NCBI GenBank assembly: GCA_034406715.1
Contig: CP137880.1
Location: forward strand, 434,001-498,000
Source of the DNA: Rhodotorula mucilaginosa
Lineage: Eukaryota; Basidiomycota; Microbotryomycetes; Sporidiobolales; Sporidiobolaceae
Length of the DNA: 64,000 bases
Reading direction: 5' to 3'
Shown here: positions 20,979 through 34,722 of the stretch, piece after piece
How the letters are laid out: every line of letters starts with the position of its first letter
How positions within the stretch are numbered: the stretch's first letter is position 1
Position numbers and translations under genes: made by a program
The notes under the pieces: generated by a model
Database searches by the model: none
Seen by the model: the letters and a program-made list of their open reading frames with translations, nothing else
What the model was told of the DNA's origin: nothing

Positions 20979-23111
20979 TCAGAGTTTCGACTTGGTCTCG
21001 CCTCCTTGCGCCGCCAGGACCCGCAAATCCTTCTTGAGGATCTTTCCCGAAGCCGATTTCGGGATCGCATCGAGGACAAAGACGCCTCCACGGAGGCGCT
21101 TGTGGTGCGCGAGCTTTTGCTCGACGTGCTTGGCCACGTCTTCCTGGAGGGTCGGCGACTGGGCGTGATCCGGGTGGGGGACAACTGCACGAGCGGGATG
21201 TGGTGGTCAGCATGCATGGTACTTGATACGGGAAAAGTAAGCGACGTCGACTGACTGTAGGCTCGAGGAAGTTCGGTCGCTTGCTCCTCGGACCAAACGC
21301 CGATGACGGCACAGTCGGTGACGAGCGGGGACGTGAGAAGGATTCCCTCGACTCTGCAACAGGAATCGAACGGTCAGACACAATGGCGATGTACCAGGTG
21401 AAAGCGAGATCGCTCACTCTGCAGGCGCAACCTGGAAGCCTGTGCGGGCAACGTGACTAGTCAGTCTCAGAGTCGGAGGCGTAGCTTTGAGATTCGAGAG
21501 CTCACCCTTGTACTTGATAAGGTCCTTGCTCCGCTCCACGACGCGGTAGTTGCCCTCCTCGTCACGCTCGCAAATGTCGCCTGGCACACAAAATCGGCAA
21601 AGTGGTTAGCCGAGGTTTCAACGACGCCGCAGAAGTCTCGACGCGCGGATCCACGTACCGGTCATGAGCCAGCCGTCCGGAGTCAGGTCCTTGGTCTCGA
21701 TCTTGTGGTATCCGAGCATAACGTTCGGTCCGCGCAGCCACTGGAACACGAGCCGACGGCATTTCAGTATGCGATCCCAGGGACTGGTTTCATGAGAACT
21801 CCGAGGGACTCACCAATTCGCCGGCCTCGCCACGCTTGACGTCCTTGCCGTCAACGTCGACCAAACGGGCCTCCATGGTCGAGATGAGCTTGCCGACGTA
21901 TCCCGGCTTGGCCCCCTCGAGGTACGGAATCACTCCCACCGAGGTCGTCTCGGTCATACCGAGCCCCTGGACGACATACGTACGTCCCTTCAATCGAGCC
22001 GCGAGCGCCTGCTGCAACTCGGCCGAAAGGGGCGCGGCACCGCAGAGGATGTACCGGAGCGAGGTGAGGTCGTATTGGTCGACGATCGGGTGCTTGGCGA
22101 GAGCGAGCGCGATGGGAGGGACGACAAGGGCCGAGGTGCACTTGTACTTTTGCACCGCGTTGAGAGCCGTCGGGAGATCAAACTTGGGCAGGACGACGCA
22201 AGTACCGCCGTGGTAAAAGGTGAGGTGGAGCATGACCACCAAACCGAACTGCGATCAATGGACGGTCGGCCTCCGTCGCGGTATGTCAGAGCAAGATCCG
22301 GAATACAAAACTCACGATGTGGAACATAGGCAAAACCGAGAGGACCGTGTCCTGAACGCCAAAGAGCTCCTTACTCTGGCTCGCCTGCAGGATGCAGGTC
22401 GTAATGTTGGACGAACTAAGCGCGACACCTTTCGCCTTGCCGGTCGTTCCCGACGAGAACGGCAGGTAGGCAATGTTCTTCTTAGCCTCCTCGGCGGTAG
22501 GCTGTACGGGCCTGAACGACGGCGAGCCGCGCAGCTCGGTGTAGGATTTGACTCCGCGGGGGAGGGAAGCCGGCAAGGCGCCGTCCGAGCCGGGCAGGAC
22601 GTAGATCTGCGCGTCCGGGTGCTGGGTCTGCTTGACGGCGTCTTGAGCGATCGAGAGGAGGTCGGCGCTGACGAGGACGACGACGGCATCGGCGATGTCG
22701 AGGGCATGGGCGAGTTCCTCGGCGCCATAAGACGAGTTGGCGGTCGAGACAATAACGCCGGCGGCTTGACCGGCGAGCATCAAGACGGGGTAGAGCATGC
22801 TGTTGGGCGAAAAGATGAGGAGGCTCTGTCCGCGCTTGAGGCCGGCCTGGGTGGTCAACCCGGACGCAAAGCGGAGCGACTCGTCGGCGAGCTGGCCATA
22901 CGTCGTCTGTTCAGGGTGCACGCGCCCGAGTCAGCTCGCATGCGAATGAACTGAAGCACGAGGACAGAACGCATACCTGCTGGCCGGTCGTGGCGTCGAT
23001 GAGGGCTGCCCTGTCCTTGTAGGTAGCGATTTTGGTGGGGCTCAAGAGAAACGAGTGGACCGATTCGGTGTTGACCTCGACGGAGGGGAACGGCGAGGTG
23101 TAGATCGTCAT
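20979..23111 (-). CDS. 4-coumarate-CoA ligase-like acyl-CoA synthetase, peroxisomal
   Basis: ANL-superfamily enzyme that forms an acyl-AMP and then an acyl-CoA. Eight exons by my reading; the first three are 23111-22977, 22906-22316 and 22248 onwards. About 550 residues. Motifs: TTYGQLADESLRFASGL, AGVIVSTANSSYGAEELAHA, YLPFSSGTTGKAKGVALSSS (P-loop), VLSVLPMFHIFGLVVMLH, LRYILCGAAPLSAELQQAL, QGLGMTETTSVG, WLRGPNVMLGYH, DGWLMTGDICERDEEGNYRV, ERSKDLIKYKGFQVAPAEVE, and the C-terminal catalytic Lys in AIPKSASGKILKKDL. The last residues are KSKL, a canonical PTS1, so the protein should go to peroxisomes. The acid substrate (a fatty acid, phenylpropanoid or other aromatic acid) cannot be told from sequence. 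Confidence 0.9.
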
Positions 23112-24367
23112 CGTGGTGGAAGACTGAATGCTAGCTCGTGCGAGTAAGGTGAGCAAGCCAGAGAGCGTGCGAGGGGAAAGATTCGAAGTTGCGCCGGCGA
23201 GCCTCCTTTGCCGGGAGCCGAACTTCGGACGGAGCAAAGAAAATTCAAGGGTCCGGTCCCAAGATTTTTGGCGCATAACATCGCCACAGATACAGTGTAA
23301 CTGATGTCGTCCCTCGCCCTTGTAGGAGCGCTCAGCGGAACAATCTTGCCGAAAGACAGGTAAAAAGAAAATGCCTGCCGACAGGTTTCTGGCCAATCTG
23401 TGCTTCGAACGTGGCGCAGTGCAGGACCGCTCTGCCTTTGCCGTCATCGAATTCGCAGTCGAACGTCCCATAGACTTGCTCGTAATTGAGGGGAGTACGG
23501 CGGAGCGAGCGATCACGCTTGCGGGAAACTTAGACAGCAACTCAACTTTTGCTTGGAAGGAAAGGAGAAGGTGACGCGCCACCGAATGTCGCAGCATAGC
23601 AGAGCTACCTTGTTCTTCAGCTGACGATTCGTCCGGAGGTATACCTCCGATAAGCAGCCTGTCGAACAGATTCACTTGAAAGAAGAGCAGGATTCGGGAC
23701 ATCAAACCGCGGCGGAGGGACAGCGCGCATCGAGCCTTCCGCGAAGGCGAGGCTCGCCAGTCTGTTGAAGCAGTACGAGAGAACGCACGCGCTCTGATCG
23801 TAGGAGCAAAGAGATCTCGAGTCGGTGGCGCGCAACGACGAGAGCAAAGGGAGGGAAGCCATCTCGAATCCTCCTTCCTGCTCCCTCCGCCTTCGCGCGC
23901 ACGGGAGCCGAGAAGCATATTGAATAGTCCAAGATGCCAGTATGCGCTGCTGAGTGGGTCTTTCGAGCTGTGCGGACGCCGAATGTCCGGATCGCTGATG
24001 AACGTTCCGCGTGAGGAGGAGCGAGCGTACCACAGCAGCGAGGAGGGCGGCGAGGAGGCTAATGCCGCAGTAGTGAGCTTCTGGTAGAGGGCAATAGTGG
24101 CGCTGACCCGTCCCTGAAGCGCGCAAGGAGGTGTTGATCGCGCCGACCCCACCTCGGGTGTCGGAGCTGTCCGTCGTCGATGGGGCGTGAGCAGAGAGCC
24201 GAGGAGTGCCAGGCGAGAGCAGCAGCATGTACAAGCACGAGTGTGACGGTCCCATGCTCAATCGCCACCGAGCGAGGGATGGCGCCGATGGGGAAAGGAC
24301 GAACTTCTCCGCTCGCACGTCTTGCCCTCCGCCACTTGACTTCCGAGGCGACCTGGAAAGCTCAAAC
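23112..24367. other. Divergent intergenic region, no gene recognised
   Basis: 1.26 kb between two divergent starts. Open frames here (for example a 68-codon one at 23371-23574 and long minus-strand frames) lack domains and good codon patterns. It should hold the promoters of the CoA ligase and the Asteroid gene. Confidence 0.5.
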
Positions 24368-26507
24368 ATGGGCGTCCAGAGCTTGACAACCTACGTCAAA
24401 AAGAACAATTTGGGGTCGTATGTCTACCTTCCCGACCCGCTCGGTGAGACCGGCCTGCCGCTGATCGTCGACGGCATGGCTTGGGCGTACAATGTCGGCC
24501 TCGTCGACACGTTCCAGGGAGGAAGTTACGCTGCCATTCGGGCCAACACGAGGCGCTACGTCGAATATTGGCGAGCTTGTGGACTAGAGCCTGAAGTGGT
24601 CTGGGACGGTGCGTCTTTCGCTCGAAGTCTTCAGACGAAGTGACTTCGCCGCTGACCTCGGCAGTATGCGCACGCACAGGACCTTTCGACGAATCAAAAC
24701 TTGCAACGGTCATCAGTCGCTCGGAGCAATCCCTGCAGCGGTCGATCAACTACATGCGCGCGCCCGACTCGCTTCGAGGAGACTACAAATTCTGGTCCAA
24801 GATTACTCGCTTGCCCCCGATGGCGCACATGGCGATCGCGGCGGAACTCGAGGTGCTCGGGGTTCCGAATCACTGTGCAGAGGGAGAAGCGGACAGCCCA
24901 ACGGCCGAGTTGGCGCAGCGGAGGAACGGCTTTGTCCTGTCCAACGGTGTGTGTTTTCCATTCGCTTCCTTTTCCGCCCGTTCGAGAGGCTGACCTCTTG
25001 AGTCCTGCCAGACTCGGACTACTTTATCTATCCCGCACAATGTCGCGGCTATATCCCGCTGAACTCGGTCACTTATGGCCCCTACAACGCCGCCCGCCTC
25101 GAAGCCGTCTCGCCTTCACATCCACCCTCGATGCAACTGCTCGTCTACCAGCCCACCGCGATCGCGCGTTCCTTCTCCCTGCCGGTGACTTTCCTTCCTT
25201 TACTGGCCGCTCTCATTGGCAACGACATCGCCAACTACGCCGCCGAGATCAATACGAGACGGGCGTCGGTCAAGGCGCAGCAGCAGTGGCCCGGTCGAGT
25301 CGACTCGCGCGAACTGCTCCGAATCGCGGGCGCCTTGTCGACTTGTGCGGCGATGCCAGTCGATACGCTCGCCCAGTTGCAGGACGTCGTCTTTGCGGTG
25401 TTGCCGCGCCTCCTCTCGAGACCTTCCCACGACCCCTTGATCGTCGCCAACCTCGCCGCCGCCGCCTATTCCTACCGGCTCGATTCGCTCGACTCCCCCC
25501 ATCCTAGTTATCCCCTCCATCCTCGCGCGACAGATTTGCCCGCTCAAGCTGCCGCACGCGCGAGTTACGACGCCGCGTATCGCTCGTCAAGGTTGTCGTC
25601 GTTCGTGTTGCACGTCCTCAAACACGGTACGGTCCTCTTACAAGGATCGGTCGAGATGCCCGAGTATCAGTCTCCCGTAGTGTCCCTCGCAGGACCGATT
25701 CGGAGATGGATCTATGCGGTCGTGCGGGAAACCATCGGGAGGGACGACGGCGCGATCCCGCGACGGGGCATGCCCCACGTCGTTTACGAGTACGCGCGGA
25801 GGGGAGAAGCCCTACTACCGGCTCCGGTGGCCGTACCCGCGCTGTCGGACCTCCTCGTCGAACGAGGACTCGATTCAGCAGCTTTTGGCGGCGGTGGCGC
25901 CTCGTCCTCGCTCCTGGCGCTCCCGCCCAGCGCGCGGCTCTCCCTCGTGTTCGCCGCCGTTTCCTTTCCCCCCGCCGCTCTTCCTTCTGCTCCCCTCACC
26001 TCTCTCATCGAGCCTCATCTGCCCCTCCTCCTCGCGCTGCACCACATCCAACTCACCCATGCCTCCAAACGCCCCTGGACATCCCACGAGCTCCGCTCGG
26101 CCGTGCTCGTCTCGGTCCTCCTTCACCTCGCACCCGCTTCGATCCCCGCGCTCGTCGCATCAGCCAAGAAGGGTCGACCGCGATTGATCGCACCGAGGAG
26201 GACCTCGATCCAGCGAGGGGTCGAAGTGGTCGTGACCCTCGTGGCGCTCAACATTCTCGCTCAGGTGCTCCTCTTGCTCCCGACGAACTCGACACCATCT
26301 CACCAACAAGAGCTGCTTGAGACTAGACCTGTCCTTCGGTGGACGGAACCGCATCACTTGTACGACGGCGCGGCGTTCCATGCGTTTTTGGAGGTGGAGG
26401 AACCGACCCTCCGAGCTGTGGTCGCAGGTTGTCCGGCCGAGGTACGAACAATAGTCGACACGATCATGAGCATACTCGCGGTGTCTGCAGGATATGCTCC
26501 GGTGTAG
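24368..26507 (+). CDS. Asteroid-family (XPG/FEN1-like fold) protein
   Basis: Member of the Asteroid family, distantly related to the FEN1/XPG structure-specific nucleases; cellular role poorly known. Three exons (24368-24608, 24680-24946, 25012-26507) give 667 residues. The start MGVQSLTTYVKKN aligns with the N-terminal XPG-like motif. It is followed by LPLIVDGMAWAYNV (first metal-site Asp in VDG), YVEYWRACGLEPEVVWDG, HMAIAAELEVLGVPNHCAEGEAD (second acidic cluster), FVLSNDSDYFIYP (SNDSDY, third acidic motif) and CRGYIPLNSVTYG. After residue 250 the protein is helical and Ala/Leu-rich, as in other Asteroid proteins. All introns are phase-consistent. The acidic residues are kept, so nuclease activity is possible but unproven. 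It converges with CAB4. Confidence 0.85.
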
Positions 26508-26853
26508 AAATCCTAGTACACTTGCAAATACCCGCCAGCTTTCGTACAGATCCGGCCTTCAGGTATCGGTTTGTGGCTGGCCAGAGGAACGACTTCTCCA
26601 TGGCGCAGAGCTTGTCCAAGCTGGCTGTTCCTGAAAGTACTTCCGTCAACAACTTCACGTCAGGGACGCGAAAGGGATTCTCTGCGCGCAACAACTCGGA
26701 CCACAGGACGAACGAAAGAAAGAAGTTTGAAGCTTTGGAAGAGGACCCGAGGGGCAAATTGTGTGCCGCTACAGTAACTTCAGCTCCTCGCCTTGCCTCG
26801 CCTCTTTATATCCTATATGTCCCCAAGGAGGCTTCTCGAGGCGGGCTGGCCTT
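26508..26853. other. Convergent 3' intergenic region
   Basis: 346 bp between two facing stop codons. Nothing recognised besides presumed 3' ends. Confidence 0.5.
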
Positions 26854-28485
26854 TTACGCTCCCGTCCGCTGCTGCTCCTCTTGCCGCCGCTTCGACAACC
26901 ACTCCCGAATCCCCGTACTACCCATCTTGGTCGCCGGACTCACCACCACCTTTCCCTCAACTTCCTCCTCCTCCTCGTCGTCGTCGTCTTTTTTGGTCGT
27001 AAGAGCCTCGGCGGGCAAGTTTGTCGAAGAAGGGACGCGCGAGGGGGTCGATTCGGCGACGAGGGCGATGCAAAAGATGCGGAGGATCGAGAGGGACCGG
27101 GAGGCGCGGAGGGTGTTGACTGGCGCGCGCGAGAGAAAGAGAGGCCGCAACGAAAAACGCAGTAATGGGTGGTCAATCATCACTCGAACGGGAAAGGGAA
27201 AAGACGACGAGACCTCCAAGGGGAGGAGAAAAAAAAGAAAGGAAAAGGAAAAAGAGAAAGAAAGGATTGGGAAGCTCACTGGCTTGACCACCGGCGCGAG
27301 TCTCGTCCGAGACGACCAACGCCTCGATCTCTGGATCCGTCGCCGTCGGTCCGTACACGTCCTGTTGCGATCCGGCCGGTTCGCTCGACGTCAGCCACAA
27401 CAAAAAGAAGACGAGATCCCCGGTCGAGAGAAAGAAAAGACGGGAAAAGAACCGCAGCGTGCTTACCTGCAAGGGCACGCAAGCGCACTCGATCTCGGGT
27501 CGGATGAGGGCAATGAAGTTCTCGACGTTGCGGATCCGGAAGGGGAGCGGTTCGAGCCAGTCGCGGAACTTTTTCGTCTTGAGGAGGGCGTCGTCTGCGC
27601 GGTTGACGTTTTTCCCGATCAGTTCACGTTTTCTCGTCTCTTCTCCTCACGGTTTCGGGATTGTTGTGTATGTGTCCGTCCGGTGTAAGGGGTACGCCGG
27701 TCCGCCGACAGGACCGCGGAAGCGAGAAAAGAGAGCGAAAGACCAGGATCCGGAAGAGACAGAAAGGGAAAAAGGCCAGACGGACCGGTTACGCCGACGA
27801 TGAGTTTTCGACTGGTGATGGATGCGGCCATGGTCAAGAGGATCTTGTGACCCGAGTGGAGGTGGTCAAAGGTGCCTCCGAGGGCGACGACGGGGTACAG
27901 AGTCTTCATGTGGGGATCGTGGTGGTCGTAGTGGTGGTCTGCTCCGGAGGGAGTGTGATCGGCCGGGACGGGGGTAGTTTCCTTGTCCTTGCCCTTAGAC
28001 CCGTTCCCTGTTCCGTTCTGATTTGCGGACTCGACCTCGTCCGTGGCCTGCCAGCGGATGACGGTCGTCGTAGCTGACGAGGAAGGGATACAAACGGGTT
28101 GCCGCCTGAGTTGTTCAAGGACGACGTCGACCTGCGCGAGGACGAGGTCCCGCTGAGCGAACGAGTCGGTTGCGATGCTGTACACGCGGGCGAGGGCTCG
28201 TTCGAGGCGGAGGAAGAACCGAGTCGGCGACGCGGTTCGAGTCGGTTCTCCCCCGCCGCCACCGGAGGAGGAGGAGGAGGAGGAGGGTGATGCAGGGTCC
28301 CATGGGTTAGGTAGTGCAGCCCCTGCGGTGCGTACGACGATGGTGAGGTGAGTCGAGGTGGATTCGGCTGCGCGGAGAATCGCCGACTGAGCCGACGCTT
28401 GCTCCGAGTCCGAGTTGGAGTCGAGGTGAGCAGTAGTGAGCCAGTGCTCGAGGGTGGGATACGTCAGCACGCAGTACGCTGCCAT
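26854..28485 (-). CDS. CAB4: Pantetheine-phosphate adenylyltransferase
   Basis: Fourth step of coenzyme A synthesis: 4'-phosphopantetheine + ATP gives dephospho-CoA. Four exons, starting at 28485. Exon 1 codes a ~200-residue N-terminal region of fungal Cab4 type, with Ser/Gly and His/Asp-rich inserts, then YPVVALGGTFDHLHSGHKIL. That holds the nucleotidyltransferase HxGH (HSGH) and the GTFD signature, followed by ASITSRKLIVGVTD. Exon 2 gives DDALLKTKKFRDWLEPLPFR and VENFIALIRPEIECACVPLQ. Exon 3 gives DVYGPTATDPEIEALVVSDE TRAGGQA (the ST/SDET substrate loop). Exon 4 begins INTLRASRSL and includes KMGSTGIREWLSKRR, the counterpart of the ISSTxxR motif, interrupted upstream by an acidic run (DDDDEEEEEVEG). 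Single-domain enzyme; no dephospho-CoA kinase is fused. Confidence 0.9.
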
Positions 28486-28611
28486 GCCTCCCTAGCTATG
28501 TCTTGGTGAGGGGAGAGAGAGGCTGCCCCACCTCCGAGTCTCGGCTCAGCTCGACGCACAACTCTCAGCTCTGTACTCGACTGCAGCCACTCAGTAGACC
28601 GCACGGGAGAG

Positions 28612-30977
<2,366 letters not shown>

Positions 30978-31377
30978 AAGGGGCTCGACCACCTCCTGGT
31001 GGACTTTCGCTTGCGGTGTAGGGAACTCGTGCGAATAACCAGAGCTTGATGGAGAACTTTTCGTGGGATCGGTTCCGAGCGCTTGCCGCGGCAGCTTGGC
31101 TTGAAACAGCACTTGTCGTCCTGAGAAGGGCGCATACTGGTCGCAGGCCTTGTAATCCTGCTGCACGGCGGCACCGTGACGAAACTTCTGGGGCAGCTTC
31201 AGAACTATGCAGAAGAAGCCGGCACCTTTTGATGAAAAAAGAGACGAGGCCGTTGCGGAAGCGTAAGAATCGAGTGGGCATTTCCGGCACGCTAAGAAAA
31301 GAAAGTACGTGACGAGAGACGGAGGGCGTGCGGCTACCAAACCAAACGAGATCGCGGCGGGAGGGGGGATCAAGCAC
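30978..31377. other. Convergent 3' intergenic region
   Basis: 400 bp between the facing stop codons of the carboxylesterase and INO1. No gene or RNA recognised. Confidence 0.5.
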
Positions 31378-33530
31378 TCAAGCCGACGTCTCCATCTGAG
31401 TAAAGTTGATCAAGTCGCTCGCGGGCTGCAAGCCCAAGCAAGCGCGCAAGAAGGCCTCCAACGCGCCGCGCTGCCTGCTGAGCGAGTTGATCGGCGCCTT
31501 GCCCGGCTTGGTCAAGGGAGCCTTGAGCATGTACGACAGCAAGCCGAGGACCGAGTAGAGGCGCTCGAATTCGGACGAGCCCGACTCGCGGTACGTGACG
31601 CGGGTCATCAACTCGGCGAGGAGGCACAGGTCGATGATGAGCGGAGTCGCGAGGAGCGAGTCCTGGCACGTGTTGTAGATCCTGCGTGGGGGGTGCGGCG
31701 GGCATTCGGTCAGCGTCAGTACAGGTTTCCCCCCCCTCTCTCTCTCTCGATCATGTGAAGCTGAAGAGCGAAAGAGCTTACGAGAGGGTGTTGCGACCTC
31801 CCATGCCGATCTCGGACGTGTAGTCGTCGAGGGCCTTCTTGTCGTCACCGGCCGCCGGCAAGTACTTGATGACGATGCAGTGGTCCGGGTGCTCGACGCT
31901 CGAGCCCTTGACGAAGCCTGTGGGTGAGTGCCCGGAACCGGACTGTGAGTGAACCGAACGCGCGCAAGCACACATTGGAAGCACATCAGGCGCGGTAGAA
32001 ACGGGACGCACCATCCTCCGAGTCAGCCTCCTTCTTGGCAAGAGGCTTGTACAGGAGCGAGTTGGACGCGACCATGTCGTCGACGACCGATGCCTTGGAG
32101 ATCTCCTTGGAGCGGAACTGAGCCGGAGCGCTCAAGTTCTGGGAGGAAGCAGGGACGAGGACTGAGGTCAATGACTGTCGCTTCGATGACGCTCGGGAGA
32201 AAGTACATACCTTGCCGTCGTTGTTGCCGAGGTGGTTGTAGCTGGCAATGAGGCGCGGCTGTGCGGGGAAGGCCGCAGGGAAGGAGAAAGGTCAGCACAC
32301 CTAACGAAGGCGAACCGGGACTCGTTCACGCTCGCTCGCCGCGACCACACGCACCTTGATGCCGGCGTTGACGAGGTACTCGGCGAGGACCGACTTGACC
32401 TTGGTCTGGCCCGACTTGAAGTCGTCACCAGCGATGAACGCCTTCTTCTGCTCGGCGAGCTCGATCGCACCGGGCACGAACGTGTTGTTCGGCGCGCCGT
32501 TGATGTACGGGACCCCTTCGAGGATCGAAGCGACGGCAAAGATGGTCGACGGCGAGACTTCGTCGTGCGATTGCTCGATCGAGCGCAAGAGGTTCTCGGC
32601 CGTGTCGTTGACGCCGTCGATCAGGCGCGAGTACCGCTCCGTGTTGGCCGTCCAGAGGACAATGACCTGGTCGAGATCGTTCTGCTGCTTGAACTCGCGA
32701 ATGTCGCGACGGACCTGGTCGAGGTGGGCCTGCTTGTCCTGACCGGGGATGACATTGTCGGCGCGCTCGCCCTGGTTCGCGTTGATGAAGGTCGGGTAAT
32801 AGATCGACGGCAGCGGCTTGTACTCGGCCATCAAGGGCGCGAGCTGACGCTGCAAGTCGTACTCGAGGACCTTGGCGCGGCGCATCGCGCCGTCGAGCGG
32901 GAGGGCGGAGATGTCCCACCCGCCGACGACGAGGTCGTTCGGGTGAACCATCGGGAGGACGTCACTGAGCGGGACGTAGACGTCGTCGCCGTTGTCGTCG
33001 ACGCCGAGGCGCATCGTCGACGCGCGGACGAGCGAACCGAGGTAGTTGGGCGTCTGGATGCCGTCGCGCGTGCCCCACGAAATGTTGTGTCGGTTCGCGA
33101 GGACGGTCGCGACGAGAGTCGTGCCGTTGTTGCCGCCGAGTCCGACGAGCATGAGGCTGGCGGCGATATGGGGTCAGTACGCGGGTAGTCATACTTGGGT
33201 AAAAGACGAGTCCGGGACTCACCCCGTCTTGGGGACCTTGCGTTCGGTGCGGAACTCGAGGTGCTTCTCGACGGGCTTGACCTGGTACTTTTGCTGACCG
33301 TTCTCGTCGACCGTCTTCTTGACCGCGGTCGAGTGGAACGTGTACTGGGCGTGGAGGGCATCGTCCGAGTAGGTGAGGTAGTCCGACTCGACCTGGATCG
33401 ACTCGACGGGGCGGCGCGCCGCGGTCGGGTCGACGGGCTGGGCGGGGATCGAGGCGTCGTTCAGGTCGTGCTGCCTGTTGTGGTAGCCGTTGCCGTTCGA
33501 GACGGTGTCGGCGAGTGCGACGGGAGACAT
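31378..33530 (-). CDS. INO1: Inositol-3-phosphate synthase
   Basis: Converts glucose-6-phosphate to inositol-3-phosphate using NAD; the first step of inositol and phosphoinositide synthesis. Six or seven exons starting at 33530 and ending METSA at 31378. Motifs: [40 protein letters not shown] (NAD-binding GLGGNNG), [118 protein letters not shown] then [46 protein letters not shown] and [16 protein letters not shown]. All family blocks are present, so the enzyme looks functional. A consensus-like intron may lie in its 5' leader at 33689-33757. Confidence 0.95.
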
Positions 33531-34722
33531 GTTTGATTGGTTAAGAGGGGGTGTAGGGTCGGAGATTTAGATCGAGCGTGCTTCGTTGCCAGGGGCGCTA
33601 ATGCGGCGGGATCTGTATATGCTCGGGGTGGTCAGTCTCTTCCTCGGTGGAGATTGAAGGCAGCGTGTCGCAACTGACCCCCTGTACTCTGTGGGGTGCG
33701 ATACGTGGTCAGCGTCGCGGTTTCTCTCGGATGAGACAAAGTCACATAGAGACATACGGTTGTGAGCGGACTGTTCAAGTAGAGATGAGCATGTCAGTCA
33801 GTCAGTATGCACGATAAGGTGTCGCCCCCAAAGTCGGCGCCCCCCGATGGACCCCGCGATCCCCTCCATTTCGGGGGCTCTCGGTGTGCAGAGTGAGAGA
33901 GGGACGCACGTTGAGCGAGTTGGAAAACGTGGTGGGCAGGTGTATCTGGATGGGTTCTCTTCAAACTAGTGAAGGAGGACCTTGTCAAGATAAAGGGCAG
34001 AGAGTGTGTTGCAAGAGAGAGAAAGAGAGGAACGAGCGACGGACGCCGAGCCTTCTTGTGTTTGTTGGGCCCACGCGGAGTCCGCTCTCCGCTCCGCCCG
34101 CGCGCCCCGAACGCCGAACGCGCGCGCTCCGGTACGCGGTGCAATGCATCCTATAGCCGAATCAGCCCGTGCATGCAGACTACACATACTTACTGGCTGC
34201 AGGAGTGACTGTCCCCATGAGATTCCTCCCTCGACCGAGCTGAAGCTGAGCGGCCGACGCGCGACGGCTGCCTTCATCGGACGCCGCGGCCGGAAAACGA
34301 GCGGTTAATGTTTTCAGCCGCTCACCGTGTACTTCGACACTCCAGCTCGAGCGGATTTGCCGAAAGAGCCTCAGAAGCTAGTGTAGGCCATCGCCCCGCC
34401 GCCGCCGCTCCGCATCGCCAAATCCTGAGCGCGTCGGAAGTATATATTCTCCAAAGGTTCCCGGCTCGCTCGCTCCTTCTTCTCTACGGGTGGTTGGCTT
34501 TTTTGAAGGCTGGTTCCCAGGTACGAGAACTCCTGGACTTGTTCTGTCTAGGTTGCTGACTTAGAACCTGTGTTCATGAGGAGCGAGCGAGAAAGAGAGT
34601 CAGTAACAGCGACGAGGACGAAAGGGGTGAGTGCGCGGCCATCGTCTAGCTTTTCTTCCAACAGCCGACGAGCAGCGCGCGTGTGACCCTCAAACAGGCA
34701 CACAGAGAGAGAGAGGCTAGGC
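33531..34722. other. INO1 promoter/5' leader and MCR1 3' flank
   Basis: 1.2 kb without a supported coding frame. On the minus strand a GTATGT at 33757-33752, a GCTGAC-like branch and an ACCCCACAG acceptor ending at 33689 outline a 69-nt intron in the INO1 5' leader. A/G-rich stretches occur around 33990-34060. No UASINO consensus was identified by eye. Confidence 0.45.

Noticed and set aside
34006-34308. Open frame in the INO1/MCR1 intergenic region
   Set aside because: Arg/Ser/Ala-rich without domain or splice support; lies in presumed promoter DNA.
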